Positions 11,960-24,673 are shown, numbered from the stretch's first letter. The stretch: 64,000 nucleotides of DNA from Panopea generosa (GCA_029582155.1 CM055907.1:9559135-9623134); one strand, 5' to 3'. Program-made: numbers and translations. Notes: a model not told the origin generated them from the letters alone.

Positions 11960-12725
11960 AACTTAGTTTTAATTGTCACTCATCTCGCCAGTCCTGTAAT
12001 TGGTGTTTCTCTATAGTTGTATACCAATATAATTATGTGATAGTTAAACTAATATTAAAACCACGACACAACTTCAAAATGAAACCAAACGTTATCGCTC
12101 ATATCGCAAAGATGTAATAATCTCGTGATCAACATGTGATCGTGTATATAGAGTCTATATGTACATTATCTAATTGTCACTCATCCCGCCAGTCCTGTAA
12201 TTGGTGTTACTTTATAGCTGTATACCAATATAATTATGTGGTACTTGAACAAATATTAAAACTACGACAAAACCTCAAAATGAAAGCAAACGTTATCGCT
12301 CATATCGCAAAGTAATAATCACATGATAAACATGTGATCGTGTATACAGAGTCTACATGTACATTACCTAATTGTCACTCATCTCGCCAGTCCTATAATT
12401 GGTGTTACTTTATAGTTGTAATGTGGTAGTTGAAAACATATTAAAACTACGACAAAACCTCAAAATGAAAGCAAACGTTATCGCTCATATCGCAAAGTAA
12501 TAATCACATGATAAACATGTGATCGTGTATACAGAGTCTACATGTACATTATCTAATTGTCACTCATCTCGCCAGTCCTGTAGTAGGTGTTTTTTTACTG
12601 TTGTGCAAATATAATTTTGTAGTAATTAGAACTTAGACACATCCTTGCGTTATCGCTCATATCGCGCAGCCACAGTAATCACATGACAAACATGTGATCA
12701 TGTATACAGAGTCTAGTGTCTACAT
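11960..12725. repeat. About 195-bp tandem repeat, four copies, derived from module M
   Basis: Units start near 11969, 12171, 12368 and 12555 with AATTGTCACTCATCTCGCCA (or CC for TC). They continue with AACGTTATCGCTCATATCGC and an ACATGTGATCGTGTATA motif. The same motifs occur once per copy in module M at 16.9, 22.3 and 24.9 kb, so this array is a local amplification of a module M fragment. The last unit is shortened. Confidence 0.85.
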
Positions 12726-13503
12726 ATACATTATATAATAACATATTAATCGTAACTTACTCTCATCTTGTTTGTCGCCTCACCCTCAATGAGATATCTG
12801 TTTTATACATGTATTTATTTTACATTGATTGTGAAACAATTTCTTACAACTTAGACAAATCACGTTCAAAGTCTCCCTGGGTAGAACCAAGACTCGGCAA
12901 ATGTGGATAAAGTGTCTTGCTTAAGGACACCACACCTAGTCGTGGTGGTGTATCGAACCTTCGACGCGCAATCCTAAGTCCGATACTCTTACAATGGACT
13001 ATATGCTCCATGTATCATAAATCGTATCTTAAATGGTATCTTAATGTTATATCATATTTACGTACTAGTATGGTGTTAACTGATATTACCTTATATGACC
13101 TTAACGCTGGAATACAAATCTTTGTACAATGACAAAATTGTTAATTAATTAATTTTAATTAACACTCCCATCATCATATTTCTACAATTGTGGTTCCTGT
13201 GGTTTTAGTATTAAAATAAATCATAACCTATACATAGGTTAATTCAGGTTTGAAGATGAGACTAAACGTTATCTTTCATATCGTGCAGCCGTAACAATCA
13301 CGTGACAAACATGTGATCAGGTATATTGAGTCACCTCGACGATTTGATTATACATGTATATTGAAGAATGGTAAGTAAAAATTTGGTTTAAACGTTAAGA
13401 AGGTATATGTTAATGTTGACAAAGTCTAAAGAACTTTTTTAATAATAAATTAAATCAAGTCTATTGGTCAATCCCTAATATATCATTAATTAACACAGAG
13501 GTA
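12726..13503. other. Low-information segment with a module M fragment
   Basis: No gene recognised. At 13262-13355 there is another module M fragment (CGTTATCTTTCATATCGTGC, AATCACGTGACAAACATGTG, CACCTCGACGATTTGATTAT). Two short open frames of 64 and 71 codons show no family resemblance. Confidence 0.5.
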
Positions 13504-15075
13504 TCTTTATCAAAATGATAAAATATACACCAAACGGGAGACGTACTCAAGTACACACCCACCACCACAACAGTATAACATTATCAAAATAATTAAATAT
13601 TAAATATACATCCAACAGGAGACGTACTCAAGTAAACACCAACCACCAGAACAGTATAACATTATCAAAATGATATAATATACATCCAACGGGAGACGTA
13701 CTCAAGTACACACCCACCACAACAACAGTATAACATTATCAAAATGATAAAATATACATCCAACAGGAGATGTAGCACTCAAGTACTTACCCACCACAAC
13801 AACAGTATAACATTATCAAAATGATAAAATATACATCCAACAGGAGACGTACTCAAGTAAACACCAACCACCACAACAGTATAACATTATCAAATTGATA
13901 AAATATACATCAAACAGGAGACGTACTCAAAGTACACACACACCACCACAACAGTATAACATTATCAAAATGATCAAATATACTTCCGACGGGAGACGTA
14001 CTCAAGTATACACCCGCCATCACAACAGTATAACATTATCAAAATTATCAAATATACTTCCGATGGGAGACGTACTCAAGTATACACCCGCCACCACAAC
14101 AGTATAACATTATCAAAATGATAAAATATACTTCCGACGGGAGACGTACTCAAGTACACACCCTCGAAAACAACAGTACAGCATTATCAAAATGATAAAA
14201 TATACTTCCGACGGGAGACTTACTCAAGTACACACCCACCACAACAATAGTATAACATTATCAAAATGATGAAATATACTTCCGACGGGAGACGTACTCA
14301 AGTAAAAAATGATAAAATATATTTCCGACGGGAGACATACTCAAGTACACACCAACCACAAGTACACACCCACCACAACAACAGTATAACATTATCAAAA
14401 TGATTAAATATACTTCCGACGGGAGACGTACTCAAGTAAAAAATGATAAAATATACTTCCGAAGGGTGACGTACTCAAGTACACACCCACCACAACAACA
14501 GTATAACATTATCAAAATGATAAAATATACTTCCAACAGGACACGTAACACTCAAGTACTCATCCACCACCACAACAGTATAACATTATCAAAATGATAA
14601 AATATATTTCCAACTGGAGAAGTACTCAAGTACACACCCACCACCACAACAGTAAAACATTATCAAAATGATAAAATATACTTCCGACGGGAGACGTACT
14701 CAAGTACACACCCACTACAACAACAGTATAACATTATCAAAATGATAAAATATACTTCCGACGGGAGACGTACTCAAGTACACACCCACCACAACAACAG
14801 TATAACATTATCAAAATGATCAAATATACTTCCGACGGGAGACGTACTCAAGTACACACCCACCACAACAACAGTATAACATTATCAAAATGATAAAATA
14901 TACTTCCGACGAGAGACGTACTCAAGTACACACCCACCACAACAACAGTATAACATTATCAAAATGATCAAATATACTTCCGACAGGAGACGTACTTAAG
15001 TACACACCCACCACAACAACAGTATAACATTATCAAAATGATAAAATATATTTCCAACGGGAGAAGTACTCAAGT
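13504..15075. repeat. 74-bp minisatellite, about 21 copies
   Basis: The unit contains AAAATGATAAAATATACTTC, CGACGGGAGACGTACTCAAG and TACACACCCACCACAACAAC, then AGTATAACATTATC. The left third carries an older TCCAACAGGAGACG variant and the right part a TCCGACGGGAGACG variant. Around 14300-14460 some units are shortened, losing the CACACCCACC half. Confidence 0.95.
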
Positions 15076-16934
15076 TCTATATATATTCATTTCTTATTTG
15101 TACAGTGAACTACATTACAATTTAGCATATAGCGGTTTAAAGATAAAGCTGAGGTATGTGAGATGTGCTGCATATTCCATTACCTGTCAAGAACATAATG
15201 AATAAAACCGAGTCTGCTATTGTATTTCCTTTGGTAAGTGATGTTCTGCCAAGAGAGCATTTTATCAAATAGTAACATGTGAATTGTCTAAACAATTATT
15301 TTACACCACGAAAAGCTGCTTGTTATAAAACAATATACTTTACAACATTTACGACTCGCCTATATCGCTTATCACAAAGTGAGGCTATAAAGAAGTCTGG
15401 CTTTCTTGATAGACAAATAATACCTAGCGTACCATGATACTTGTATATTCATTTAATGGAGGAGATTCCCACACATAAGTAAGGTAAATATTGTGTAATG
15501 GTCAATGCTTATTGGTTATCTATAGAGAATCATGTCAAGATCATCCAAAATGCTGTATGGTTTCGAGTAGTTATTCATCCATGGAGGTTACGGTCAAGGT
15601 CACCTAAAACATTTCATTGTTTTTATTAGTACTATCAATAACACAACTGTGAACCAAATGTGGTGACTCTAGGTCAAACTGTTTTTGAAAAAAACGGAGC
15701 TCATCGCAAATGTATTCTGTTGTGTAGGCTAAGGTATTCATCCGAAAAGGTCAAGGTCACCAGAAAAAATACGTTATGGTTTATATAACTACTTTGAAGA
15801 TCACAAATTAAGTGACTTCTTGCCACAATGTTTCAAGAAATGGAGCTTAACGCGAAACCTAACGTTGTGTGGGCAAAGATATCTATCCTTAGAGGTGAAG
15901 GTCAAAGTCACCCGAAAATTGAGTAGAACGACCGTAGACCACAGTTGGTCACTCTGGGTCAAACAGGTCAAACAATTTCTGACAAAAATATATCAATGCG
16001 AAAACATAACGTTGAATTGTGGACGCCGACGCCGCCACTGACGGAAAAGTAACTACGACCTTTTTCTCTTCACAAAGCGAGACAATTATTGAAAGTAATA
16101 TTTGCTGATGTCTATGAAGTCTCATTTGTTCAAATTTATCGGATGAGTTCAGAAGAGCAATTTCATCAATAGTTCAAATCATTTGCGATTATCAGTAAAT
16201 CCAAGATAGAGGACCTGTTGTGTTTGATCACGTGGTCGCCTTCGCAATATTATACTAAAAAGAACGTTTCCAGTACCATATTTTCCAATATTTCAGTTTA
16301 GAGGGCGCGGACTTTGGCGCAACACACAATCTGAACGGGCACATGTATTTGGGCAAATTTTTTTTTAGTGAAAATATAGCGGATTTTAATAAAAATTGAG
16401 AGTGTCAAGGGGGGGGGGGAGGGGAGGGGTCGTGCGAATAGGTTGAATAATGTATTTCATTTCAATATATGGTTACAGTGATAATGGTTGACAACAGTAT
16501 TCAAAACAGAATGCCTTGTACTATCTGATATAGTAATGATACACGTATGCATATAGTATATGGGTTGACTAAAGTATATAATGAATCAGGCATATACCTT
16601 ATTTCCATATAATCTCGCCAAGATCTAACAGTAAACATAAGGCATCGGCATATCGTGGGTTCAAAGTTCATGAATATATGTAATGTTCGTAAAAATGCAT
16701 AACACATCAGCCAACACGTGAAATGCGGTCAGTATACAAATGTGTGACCTCTCCATCTACCCTTTGTATTTCTCGAAAAATTACATTTTGTATGTATTGG
16801 TTTTATAGAATTACTCTAAAACTAATTAAACAGATTTAAATTTGGAACTATTGTATATCTGATAAAATATTGCAAGCGCAGAAGGCAAGCAAGAAAGGAA
16901 ACTAGTGGACTCCGATTCATAGAGTCTATTCTTC
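15076..16934. other. Mostly unannotatable, with a probable dispersed element at about 15540-16085
   Basis: From about 15540 to 16085 the phrase GGTCAAGGTCACC or a variant recurs every 130-190 bp. It ends in GACGCCGACGCCGCCACTGA followed by CGGAAAAGTAA and CACAAAGCGAGACAA, a combination that looks like the end of a dispersed element rather than a gene. At 16409-16431 there is a run of G broken by A (potential G-quadruplex). A 73-codon frame inside the element is not convincing. I see nothing else. Confidence 0.45.
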
Positions 16935-17262
16935 AACTATGTTCATATCAAATAACGTCCGTACCACATTAGTTTTAATTGACACTCACCTCGTTACTGC
17001 TGTAGATGGTGATTTCTTATTATGTTAAAAAAGAAATTAAACGAGACTCTTAAACTAGAAACAACTTGAAACATCGCGCAGACGTAACAATCACGTGACA
17101 AACATATTATATTGCACCTCGACGATTTGATAAAGAATTATGTATTGAAGACCTACGATTGAAATAATAATGAGCTCTTAGTTAAACATATCTTATTCAC
17201 CGATAGTAAACAATTGCATTGGCAATATCACGTATTTGTGATCTTATATGCAGACGTTCATA

Positions 17263-17442
17263 ATGAATAGGGCGGCGTTGTTTATATTGTTGACAGTTTA
17301 CGCCAGAGGTCAAGGGTTCGATTTGACATTAATCAGATTGACTTCAAATACACTCAGGACTGGTTCTGACAAGAGAATGGACTTGCGTGCTATTCACAAA
17401 ATATTGTCAAGTTACTTCATAGTAGATTTAAAATCAAATTAA
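17263..17442 (+). CDS. Small ORF or first exon with signal-peptide-like N-terminus (uncertain)
   Basis: A 59-codon frame starts MNRAALFILLTVYARGQG: a basic residue, a hydrophobic stretch and a short polar end, as in a signal peptide. Related DNA occurs at 22627 (broken by a stop after eight codons) and at 25284 (MKRVVFIIDILLAAYARGHG, stop after 22 codons). At the same point all three have AGAGGT, a possible exon/donor boundary (AG|GT), best at 22.67 kb where it reads GTAATG. So this may be a first exon of a small secreted protein that was carried along with module M. An upstream in-frame ATG at 17248 adds five residues. No family was recognised and no second exon was found; it may equally be chance. 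Confidence 0.25.
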   Translation: MNRAALFILLTVYARGQGFDLTLIRLTSNTLRTGSDKRMDLRAIHKILSSYFIVDLKSN

Positions 17443-17826
17443 TATAAACCAGAAATGAATACGTTTATATTTATAAATGTTAAGTCGGTCTGTCTGTCGG
17501 TCGCACACATATCTTAAAGATATCTCGAATCAAAAGACACAGATTGTTTGAGATTTGAATAAATGGCAAGTTAACAAATAATACATCGATAGAACTAACA
17601 TTTAATTAAATAAAACAATGATCTTTCAAATTAATAAAAATACAATTGTAATTGTTTATCGTCAAAAACATGCATTAAACACGCTATTGTCGCCGATATT
17701 TGAATGAGACCTTGCCGGTGAACTAGCGTAAAGTATTTAGTAGTTATATCCGTTAACATCTTCGGTTAAATCCGGGTAAGCGGTTATGTTTTAATAAATA
17801 TAGATCTATACCGCCGATATATTTCT

Positions 17827-17880
17827 TCATAGCATAGTGTTTTTATCTATGGATTGTCGATTGTTCAAGTCCGAATCGAA
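17827..17880 (+). other. tRNA-like SINE head (SINE-3), degraded
   Basis: CATAGCATAGTG followed by TTATCTATGGATTG and TTCAAGTCCGAATC resembles an A-box / B-box pair. Better copies are at 23260-23326 and 26362-26430. It is not a functional tRNA because the stems cannot be closed. Confidence 0.5.
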
Positions 17881-17904
17881 GATTGTTTGTTTTTCATTCT
17901 CCTA

Positions 17905-18140
17905 ACAATATTATTTTGATGTTCATTCCAATAACAACACTATTTTTCCGCCGTTCATTCCCCTAACAACACTATTTTTCCGTCGTTCATTCCCCTAACA
18001 ACACTATGTTTTCCGCCGTTCATTCCCATAACAACACTATTTTTCTGCCGTTCATTCCCCTAACAACACTATGTTTTCCGCCGTTCATTCCAATAACAAC
18101 ACTATTTTCCCGTCGTTCTTTCCCCTAACAACAACATGAT
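17905..18140. repeat. About 35-bp tandem repeat, six to seven copies
   Basis: The unit is CCTAACAACACTATTTTTC followed by CGCCGTTCATTCCC, present only in this copy of module M. At 23345 the same place holds a single unit (TTTCCCTAGCAATACTAATT), so it expanded locally. Confidence 0.9.
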
Positions 18141-18366
18141 TTCCTATGGCGTCCCAACAAGATAAGATTAAATGTCCATATATGCAATAATATCTTTGCA
18201 CATGTTTAATGACAGTTCTAATACTAAAGTATGACAGAATTGTCCGAGTATATACATACACTAATGATTTAAAACACGATTTCTTCAGGTATAAGAGAGG
18301 TATTGACTGTTTACTACATCGAAGGCAATTAGAATTCATAAAAATGTTTGTCATTTATTAACAAGT

Positions 18367-20235
18367 TGCTTCATACCTATATGCAAAATTATGTTTGATT
18401 TATACGAGGATATATCTGATTCATAGCTATACGCCCAAAACTAGCTACATATATGTATACACATATAGTTGGAGAATGTATCACAATAGTATAATGTACA
18501 TAATTTTGACGTTTAAATATCTCAAATTCATGTACCGAATTTGAAAAGTATAAAACAACAACACTTAGACTTTTATAGCTAATCATTAAGTCAGACAGAC
18601 GTTTGTAAACGTACTTGAAACATAGAAATGTTTGTGTATGATACTTATTTGATATATCACCATTCATTATAAACAATATTGAATAACAAAATGATATTTG
18701 TCTTTTAAATCAGCACACACCGAGCATTTTCTTTCAATGACAGAAATACTCGCTGTTCGAGACCATCAAGCGCTTCAATATGAAGATTATGCTATGCGAC
18801 GAAACTCGTGTAAGACATTTGCAGAACTTGGAAATTGAAAAAGAGTTCAAATTAGGCTGAAATCTAAAGCATGCAACGTTTTTTTTATAAAAAAGCGCCC
18901 TGCTTTAATCATTTATTCTGCTGTGCCAATTCTGTATATATGTGTCGTTAATTCTTTGCTTAACTTGTGACAAAATATTAAAATAATCTACATTTTCAAT
19001 ACTTGGTATAACCAAACATCATTAAAACCGAGCGAACACAGCAAATCCTTGAGCATGTAACAACGATTTACCTTATTTGGTAATCGAATTATGTTTTAAT
19101 AAAGTGTACATATTATATTTGTATTTTATTCATTGGCATCTATGTTTGTACAAAATTGATCAATATTAAAATAATGTAACGTTTAAAGGTTAATCTTCCT
19201 AATTCTCCATATTAATAAATTATTTTGTGTTGTCCTTCTCACCGCTAGAATTTTTTACGAAATTGTAAATGTACCATCTCAATATCTAAATATTTGGCAA
19301 ATCTGCATACTTCACTGCCATATTTTAAAATGGGACCAACCAATTGTTCATATAATTCCTGCGTGTATGAAAATTTGTAAAGATATTTATTTGGCTAAAA
19401 AATAACCTTCTGTGCTTGACTGGCCATTGTGCTCTGAACTGTAGCTAAATACCCCCGCTAGTAAAAAACCCAACCCCCTAATTCAAGAATCACTTACAAA
19501 TAGAAAACCATTAAATAAATTTATAAATGAACCAATGAATTAATAAATGTACAAATAAATAAATAAATAAATAAATAAATATGTAAAAAATGCATAAAAT
19601 AAAATAAATAATAAACAACAACTAATATTAATATAATAACTAACTGCTGGAGATATCAGAACCAGAGTACAGTTGGAAATATCAAGTGTTTTAGGCGAGT
19701 AAATCCACTTATATTTTGGATGAACTGGTCTATATTGCAACATACCATTTCTTTGCTATTTTGTTAAGACCGGTCCCGCCAGTGCAATCCTAAAACGACA
19801 ACGATTGTCTAAGTTTGAATTATTAAATATGCAGGATTTCATTTCAGAATTGTTACAGCGTGATCAAGATTGTTTTATCGGTATACTTCTTTGAGAAAAC
19901 ACTCTGTAATATATATAATATCTTTTGTTCATTCAGCTCATATTTGGTTTGAGCGTAAGATTAATGATAAACTATTGCACCTACAAACAATGGTCTATTT
20001 GTGCAATGATAACTGAATAATCCAAACAAGTGAATCCTTTAAAATGTTTTTGGTAATGATTAACGTTTCACTGCATATCTTAAATATTAGGCACAATACA
20101 GATCTGGTTATAAAGGTTGAACAAATACAATAGACTTAAATACAAATGGTGCACATTGAAAATTAATGTTATTTATACATAAATTCAAACACAAAATAAA
20201 ATATGCCAGTAGACTTTAAATATTTTTAAACAATT
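18367..20235. other. AT-rich, nothing recognised
   Basis: No gene, SINE or array seen. There is an (AAAT)n tract at about 19553-19582. Open frames here are below 100 codons and have no family resemblance. Confidence 0.5.
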
Positions 20236-20239
20236 TTTG

Positions 20240-20262
20240 TTGGTATGTGTGTGTGTAAGGTG

Positions 20263-20303
<41 letters not shown>

Positions 20304-20442
20304 TATGTGTGTGTGATGTGTGTGATGTGTGTGTGTGTGTGTATTGGAGTGCGTGTGATGTGTGTGCATGTGTGTGTGTGTGTGTGCGCGCGCGCGCGTG
20401 TGTGTGTGTGTGTGTGCGTGTGCGTGTGTGTGTACATGTGTG

Positions 20443-20492
<50 letters not shown>

Positions 20493-20534
20493 ATGCGTGT
20501 GTGCGTGTGCGTGTGTGTCTCGGTCGGTCTGACA

Positions 20535-20568
<34 letters not shown>

Positions 20569-20570
20569 AC
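20240..20570. repeat. (GT)n / (GC)n and (TCTG)n compound microsatellite
   Basis: About 270 bp of nearly pure alternating TG with a GCGCGCGCG core at about 20387-20398, then (CTGT)n at 20533-20570. Alternating purine-pyrimidine of this length, especially with the CG core, is prone to left-handed DNA. All open frames here (His/Thr or Val/Cys rich) are by-products. Confidence 0.98.
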
Positions 20571-21595
20571 ACAAACATGACTTGAAAATAAGTCATACTA
20601 TTTTTTTTAGTTGCGACTACTACTATAGCTTTATGATGTTTCTGTTATAATTTTACTTGTATATTTTTTCTATCATCAGCAATATGTAATCTATGATAAA
20701 TGTTATTGATCAATAAAAAGTTAATTATTTAAAATCTATGATGCATCGGTATTTGGAACTTAATTAATTAAATAACATTTTAATTAATCAATTAATTGAT
20801 TGGTTCTATCGTTATTAAGTCCACTAGATTATCCACTCACTCACTTATTCACTCACTTATTCACCCATTCATACACTCGCTCTCTCAATCTATTTTATTT
20901 TGTTCTTTCGGGTTTCCATTCATTCATTTTCTCATTTATTCGTCATGTTCATTTACTCAAACTAATTAATGTATGCATTTAAGCCATTCATCAATATCCA
21001 TAATCAATAATCTTGATCTATTGTTACCAACCAGCATACGGAAAAGGCAACTCTAAAGCAATACTTGACGATGCAGTTTTATGTTTCAAGGTTGATACGT
21101 TTAGACAATTCTACGGCATTAATTGTTAAACGGAAAATAAGAAATGCAAAAAGGACTGGGCAATACTTGATAATGTTTGCTTATCAGTATTTAAGTGTTT
21201 GAAGTGAAAATCGAATGTCCCAACGTGTATGGACTTGACCTTTGTTTATGTTGATAAAATGATAAAGTAACGTACATACTCCTCAATTTATGACTTCATC
21301 TGTTGTTTGAGTCACTACAATAACAACATTTTAAATATTTGGCAAAGCGGTAAAATGTTATTTTAAAATGGTTACTAATGATTTGAAAATTATCAGCTGT
21401 TACAGTGTGTATGTGTAACATTGTAGAAGATTAACTTAAATAGATGATAATGTTGCATGTGTTAAAATGATGAATGGTCATATCCATCCATTAAAATATA
21501 TGTATTTATGTATCTAATGTGGTTTTAGATTGGGACTACGTGCATGCGTGCGTGTTTATATATTTAAGGTGATTCATTAGATTTTAAGAATGAAA
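20571..21595. other. AT-rich, nothing recognised
   Basis: No gene recognised. A short tract at 20835-20870 repeats CACTCACTTATT. Confidence 0.5.
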
Positions 21596-21599
21596 AATA

Positions 21600-21608
21600 T
21601 TCTCTCTC

Positions 21609-21652
<44 letters not shown>

Positions 21653-21672
21653 CCCTCTCTCTCTCTCTCATT
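21600..21672. repeat. (CT)n microsatellite
   Basis: About 70 bp of TC repeats with minor interruptions. It stands at the left edge of module M copy 3, as does the (CT)n at about 45650-45700 in block B, so it is likely part of the same ancestral segment. Confidence 0.97.
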
Positions 21673-21820
21673 ACAAAATAAACAATATTCCATTATCGTA
21701 TTCACTTAATTCGATGTAACACGAAATGTACTTCCTCCTTTTGCAACACGATATCATCATATGCAAATATCAGTATGTTTGAACATAAACATCAAGGACA
21801 ATACATATTCTATGGTGTTC

Positions 21821-22125
21821 AGCATCGCTTTCAACAATTAATCAGTTATATTGCGACGGTGTATTGAGACAGCATTCTAAACTGTGCCAAACTGGGGTAT
21901 CGTGCCACAGACACATTTTAGGATACCCCACCCAGTCACATTATACTGATCGGTACCGGGCCTACCAGATCTAAAACTATCCTCCAATCGCTGAGCGCAA
22001 AGCGAGGAAGCTTCTAGTACAAATTTTCAAGTCTTTGGTATGACCCGAATTGGGATCGAACCCACGCCTCCTACATACGAAGCGGACGCTCTACCACTAG
22101 ATCACCGCTGCGGTCTTCCATGACA
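21821..22125 (-). mobile_element. tRNA-derived SINE-2, best-preserved copy
   Basis: On the minus strand it starts GACCGCAGCGGTGATCTAG, then TGGTAGAGCG (A-box region) and GGGTTCGATCCC (B-box), i.e. a tRNA-like promoter. The body contains TCATACC, AGCTTCCTCGC, TAGTTTTAGATCTGG, TACCCC and GTCGCAATATAACTGA. SINEs are copied by a partner LINE; the partner is not identified here. Confidence 0.85.
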
Positions 22126-23259
22126 TTAAAATAACACATATGAATTATATTGATATATGATATACACATGGGTCCCATCGTTGTAACAATATTATGCTGT
22201 TTCATTATGTATGCTTTGACTACATGATATCTTGTTTACTAGTATTGGGCAATATTACCAGCTATGTCATTTATAATTAACTATAAATTTATGTACATTA
22301 TCGAATAACGTCTGTAACAGATTAGCACTCACCTCGTCGGCGCAATAGTTGGTGATTCCTTATTATTTAAAATTGACTCCCAACCAAAATACAGCTTGAA
22401 AATACAAACATTGTACGTTATCGCTCATATTGCGAAGACAAAACAATCACGTTACAAACCTGTGATATAATGTATATACGGATCCTTGACGATTTGATTA
22501 TGTATAGAAGAACGGGAGATGAAAGATCGTGTGTTTTTGTTCTTAGCTAAACATATTGTTTCACAAAATAGTTTATAATTACATTGACAATATCCTTTGT
22601 TTGTGATATAATATGTAGGCGTTCAGAATGAATAGGGCGGTTTTTGTTAAATGAATGTGTTGTTGGCAGCTTACGCCAGAGGTAATGGGTTCTATTTGAC
22701 ATCAATCAGATTGCATTAAAAAAAACAGGACTGGTTCTGACAAAGGACTGATCTCGCGTGTTATTTACAAAATATTTGAGATTACTTTATAGTAGAACTT
22801 AAATCAATTGATATGCAACACGAATAAATACGTTTATATTTACAAACGTGCAAATTATATTTCACCCAACTGGAGCTAAAAGGTACCAAGCGCATTTTTA
22901 TTTCATAAACACTTGGTTCCTTATTGCTCTAATGGGAAAAGAAGGTACCATAACGATTTAAAGACCGATAACGATGATTTTCAATTCAAATCATTTAAAC
23001 TGCATAATTGGTATTTGTGTCCGTTCAAATCAATAAAAAACGGGTATAATTGGAATGTTTAGTATAAATTTTGACTGTCTGGAAAATGCCTAATAGAAAA
23101 TACTGTTATTTATTGTAAAAACAACAACATGTATTTAAACACGGTATTGCCGTCGATATTTGAATGAGACCTGTCCCGTAAAATAACGTAAATAATTTAA
23201 AAGTAATATCCGGTATTATTATCAATTAAATCCGCTTTATATCGCCGATCTTGATATAT

Positions 23260-23326
23260 TCCTGCATAGCATAGCGGTTATATCTGTGAATTGTCGATCG
23301 GTATATACAAGTTTGAATCCTGTAAC
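23260..23326 (+). other. tRNA-like SINE-3 head
   Basis: CTGCATAGCATAGCGGTTAT resembles a tRNA A-box region, and CAAGTTTGAATCCTG a B-box. It sits inside module M and recurs at 17827 and 26362. Confidence 0.55.
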
Positions 23327-23730
23327 AAGAAAAGTTTGTTTTTTTTGGTTATTTCCCTAGCAATACTAATTTTGATCCTTAACTTGGCGTCTAACAGAAA
23401 GAAACTTTAATATCAACACAATGCGAAAAGAAAATGTCTTAATATTAGTTAAAATGTTAATAAAATGATAATATCTTTGCACATATTTAGCGATAATTCT
23501 AACACAGAAGGATGACCGAAATGGTCGAATATATACTATTGAATCGGAAATTTTACGATAATTTCCGGCAGCCAAGCATCTAATTTGTTTATTAGAATGA
23601 CTGATCAGTAAATTTAGCATTAAAACAAGATTTATCCACGTTTATCAGAAGTATCGGCTGTTATAATTGCATCGAAGGCCATGAGAATTCACGAAAATGT
23701 TTGTCATTCATAAACAAGTTGTTTCTTTCT

Positions 23731-24019
23731 TTATAAAAGACATATCTTCAGATATCTACTGGTACTGTCAGATACTGGTTATGCCGCTTTAAAGCTTTAA
23801 TTGTTTGATCGTTCGTGTCTTGATTTTTGTTCGTGTGTTCATTACTTCAATCATTCATTCGCTCGTTCGCTTGCTCGTTATACAATAAAACTTGAGGTGA
23901 GGTACATGTATGCGTCAGATATTAAACAACTATGTCACCAAATGGGTTGCCAGTAGACAAATCGAGTTTGGGCAAACATAAGAGTGAACAACAGTGTTAC
24001 TGATATAAACATCATGGAC
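23731..24019. other. Spacer between module M copies
   Basis: No gene. A short run of GTTCGT / CATTCATTCGCTCG simple sequence lies at about 23815-23880. Confidence 0.4.
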
Positions 24020-24546
24020 AATACATGTTCGATGGTGTTTAGCATCGCTTTCTTCAGTTATATCGCGATGGTGTCTACTTGAAACTGTATTCTAAGCACC
24101 ACACTGGGGTATCATGCCGCAGACACATGGTATGATACACCATCCGTTCACATTATACTAATACCGGGCCGATCAGATCTACTACTATCCTCTAAATGCT
24201 AAGCACCACACTGGGGTATCATACCGCAGACACATGGTATGATACACCATCCGTTCACATTATACTAATACCGGGCCGACCAGATCTACTACTATCTTCT
24301 AAATGCTAACCACCACACTGGGGTATCATACCGCAGACACATGGTATGATACACCATCCGCTTACATTATACTAATACCGGGCCGACCAGATCTAATACT
24401 ATCCTCTAAATATTAAGCGCAATGCGAGGGAGCTTTTAGTACCATTTTTTTCAAGTCCAATTTAGTGGATCGAACACGACCTTCTTATGATACCTACGAT
24501 ATACGAGGCGGACTATCTACCCCTAGATCACCGCTGCAGTCTCCCA
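24020..24546 (-). mobile_element. SINE-2 copy with internal triplication
   Basis: The body segment from CTAAGCACCACACTGGGGTA to ACTATCCTCTAAATG (about 108 bp) is present three times in tandem, starting near 24092, 24200 and 24307. Then comes the tRNA-like head ending ACCGCTGCAGTCTC (minus orientation). The three copies are nearly identical, so the triplication is recent relative to the element. Confidence 0.85.
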
Positions 24547-24673
24547 TGACAATAAAACAACACCTATGTATTATATTGAAACATAATATACACATGCGCC
24601 CAATTGTTGTTAGAATATTATGCTGTTTTATTATTTCTGCTTTGGCAACACGATATCTTGTTTAGTAGTCGGA

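Larger units (their letters stand above)
16935..18366. repeat. Module M copy 2
   Basis: From left to right it carries TAACGTCCGTA, CTCACCTCGTTACTGCTGTAG, ACAATCACGTGACAAACATA, CTCGACGATTTGAT, the segment with the small signal-peptide-like ORF (17263), a TTGAATGAGACC segment, a tRNA-like head at 17827 and the right end TGCATATA/TATCTTTGCACATGT. The same order recurs at 21690-23730 and 23990-26700. It lacks the SINE-2 seen at the left of the other copies. Confidence 0.75.
21690..23730. repeat. Module M copy 3 (most complete)
   Basis: It includes, in order: AAATGTACTTCCTCCTTTTG, a full SINE-2 (21821-22125), TATGCTGTTTCATTATGTA, ACATTATCGAATAACGTC, CACTCACCTCGTCGGCGC, AACAATCACGTTACAAAC (the CACGTG of other copies is changed to CACGTT), CTTGACGATTTGATTATGTA, the broken signal-peptide-like segment (22627), a TTGAATGAGACCTGTCCCG segment, the tRNA-like head (23260-23326), and the right end with GCATCGAAGGCCATGAGAAT and TGTTTGTCATTCATAAACAA. 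Confidence 0.75.

Noticed and set aside
20185..20650. His/Thr-rich and Val/Cys-rich frames of up to 137 codons
   Set aside because: Translations of the TG/AC microsatellite.
18085..23620. Minus-strand frames at 18085-18354 and 23366-23620 with similar pieces (HVQRYY / YVQRYY)
   Set aside because: The likeness follows from the shared module M DNA; the rest of the frames diverge by frameshifts, so no coding constraint is apparent.
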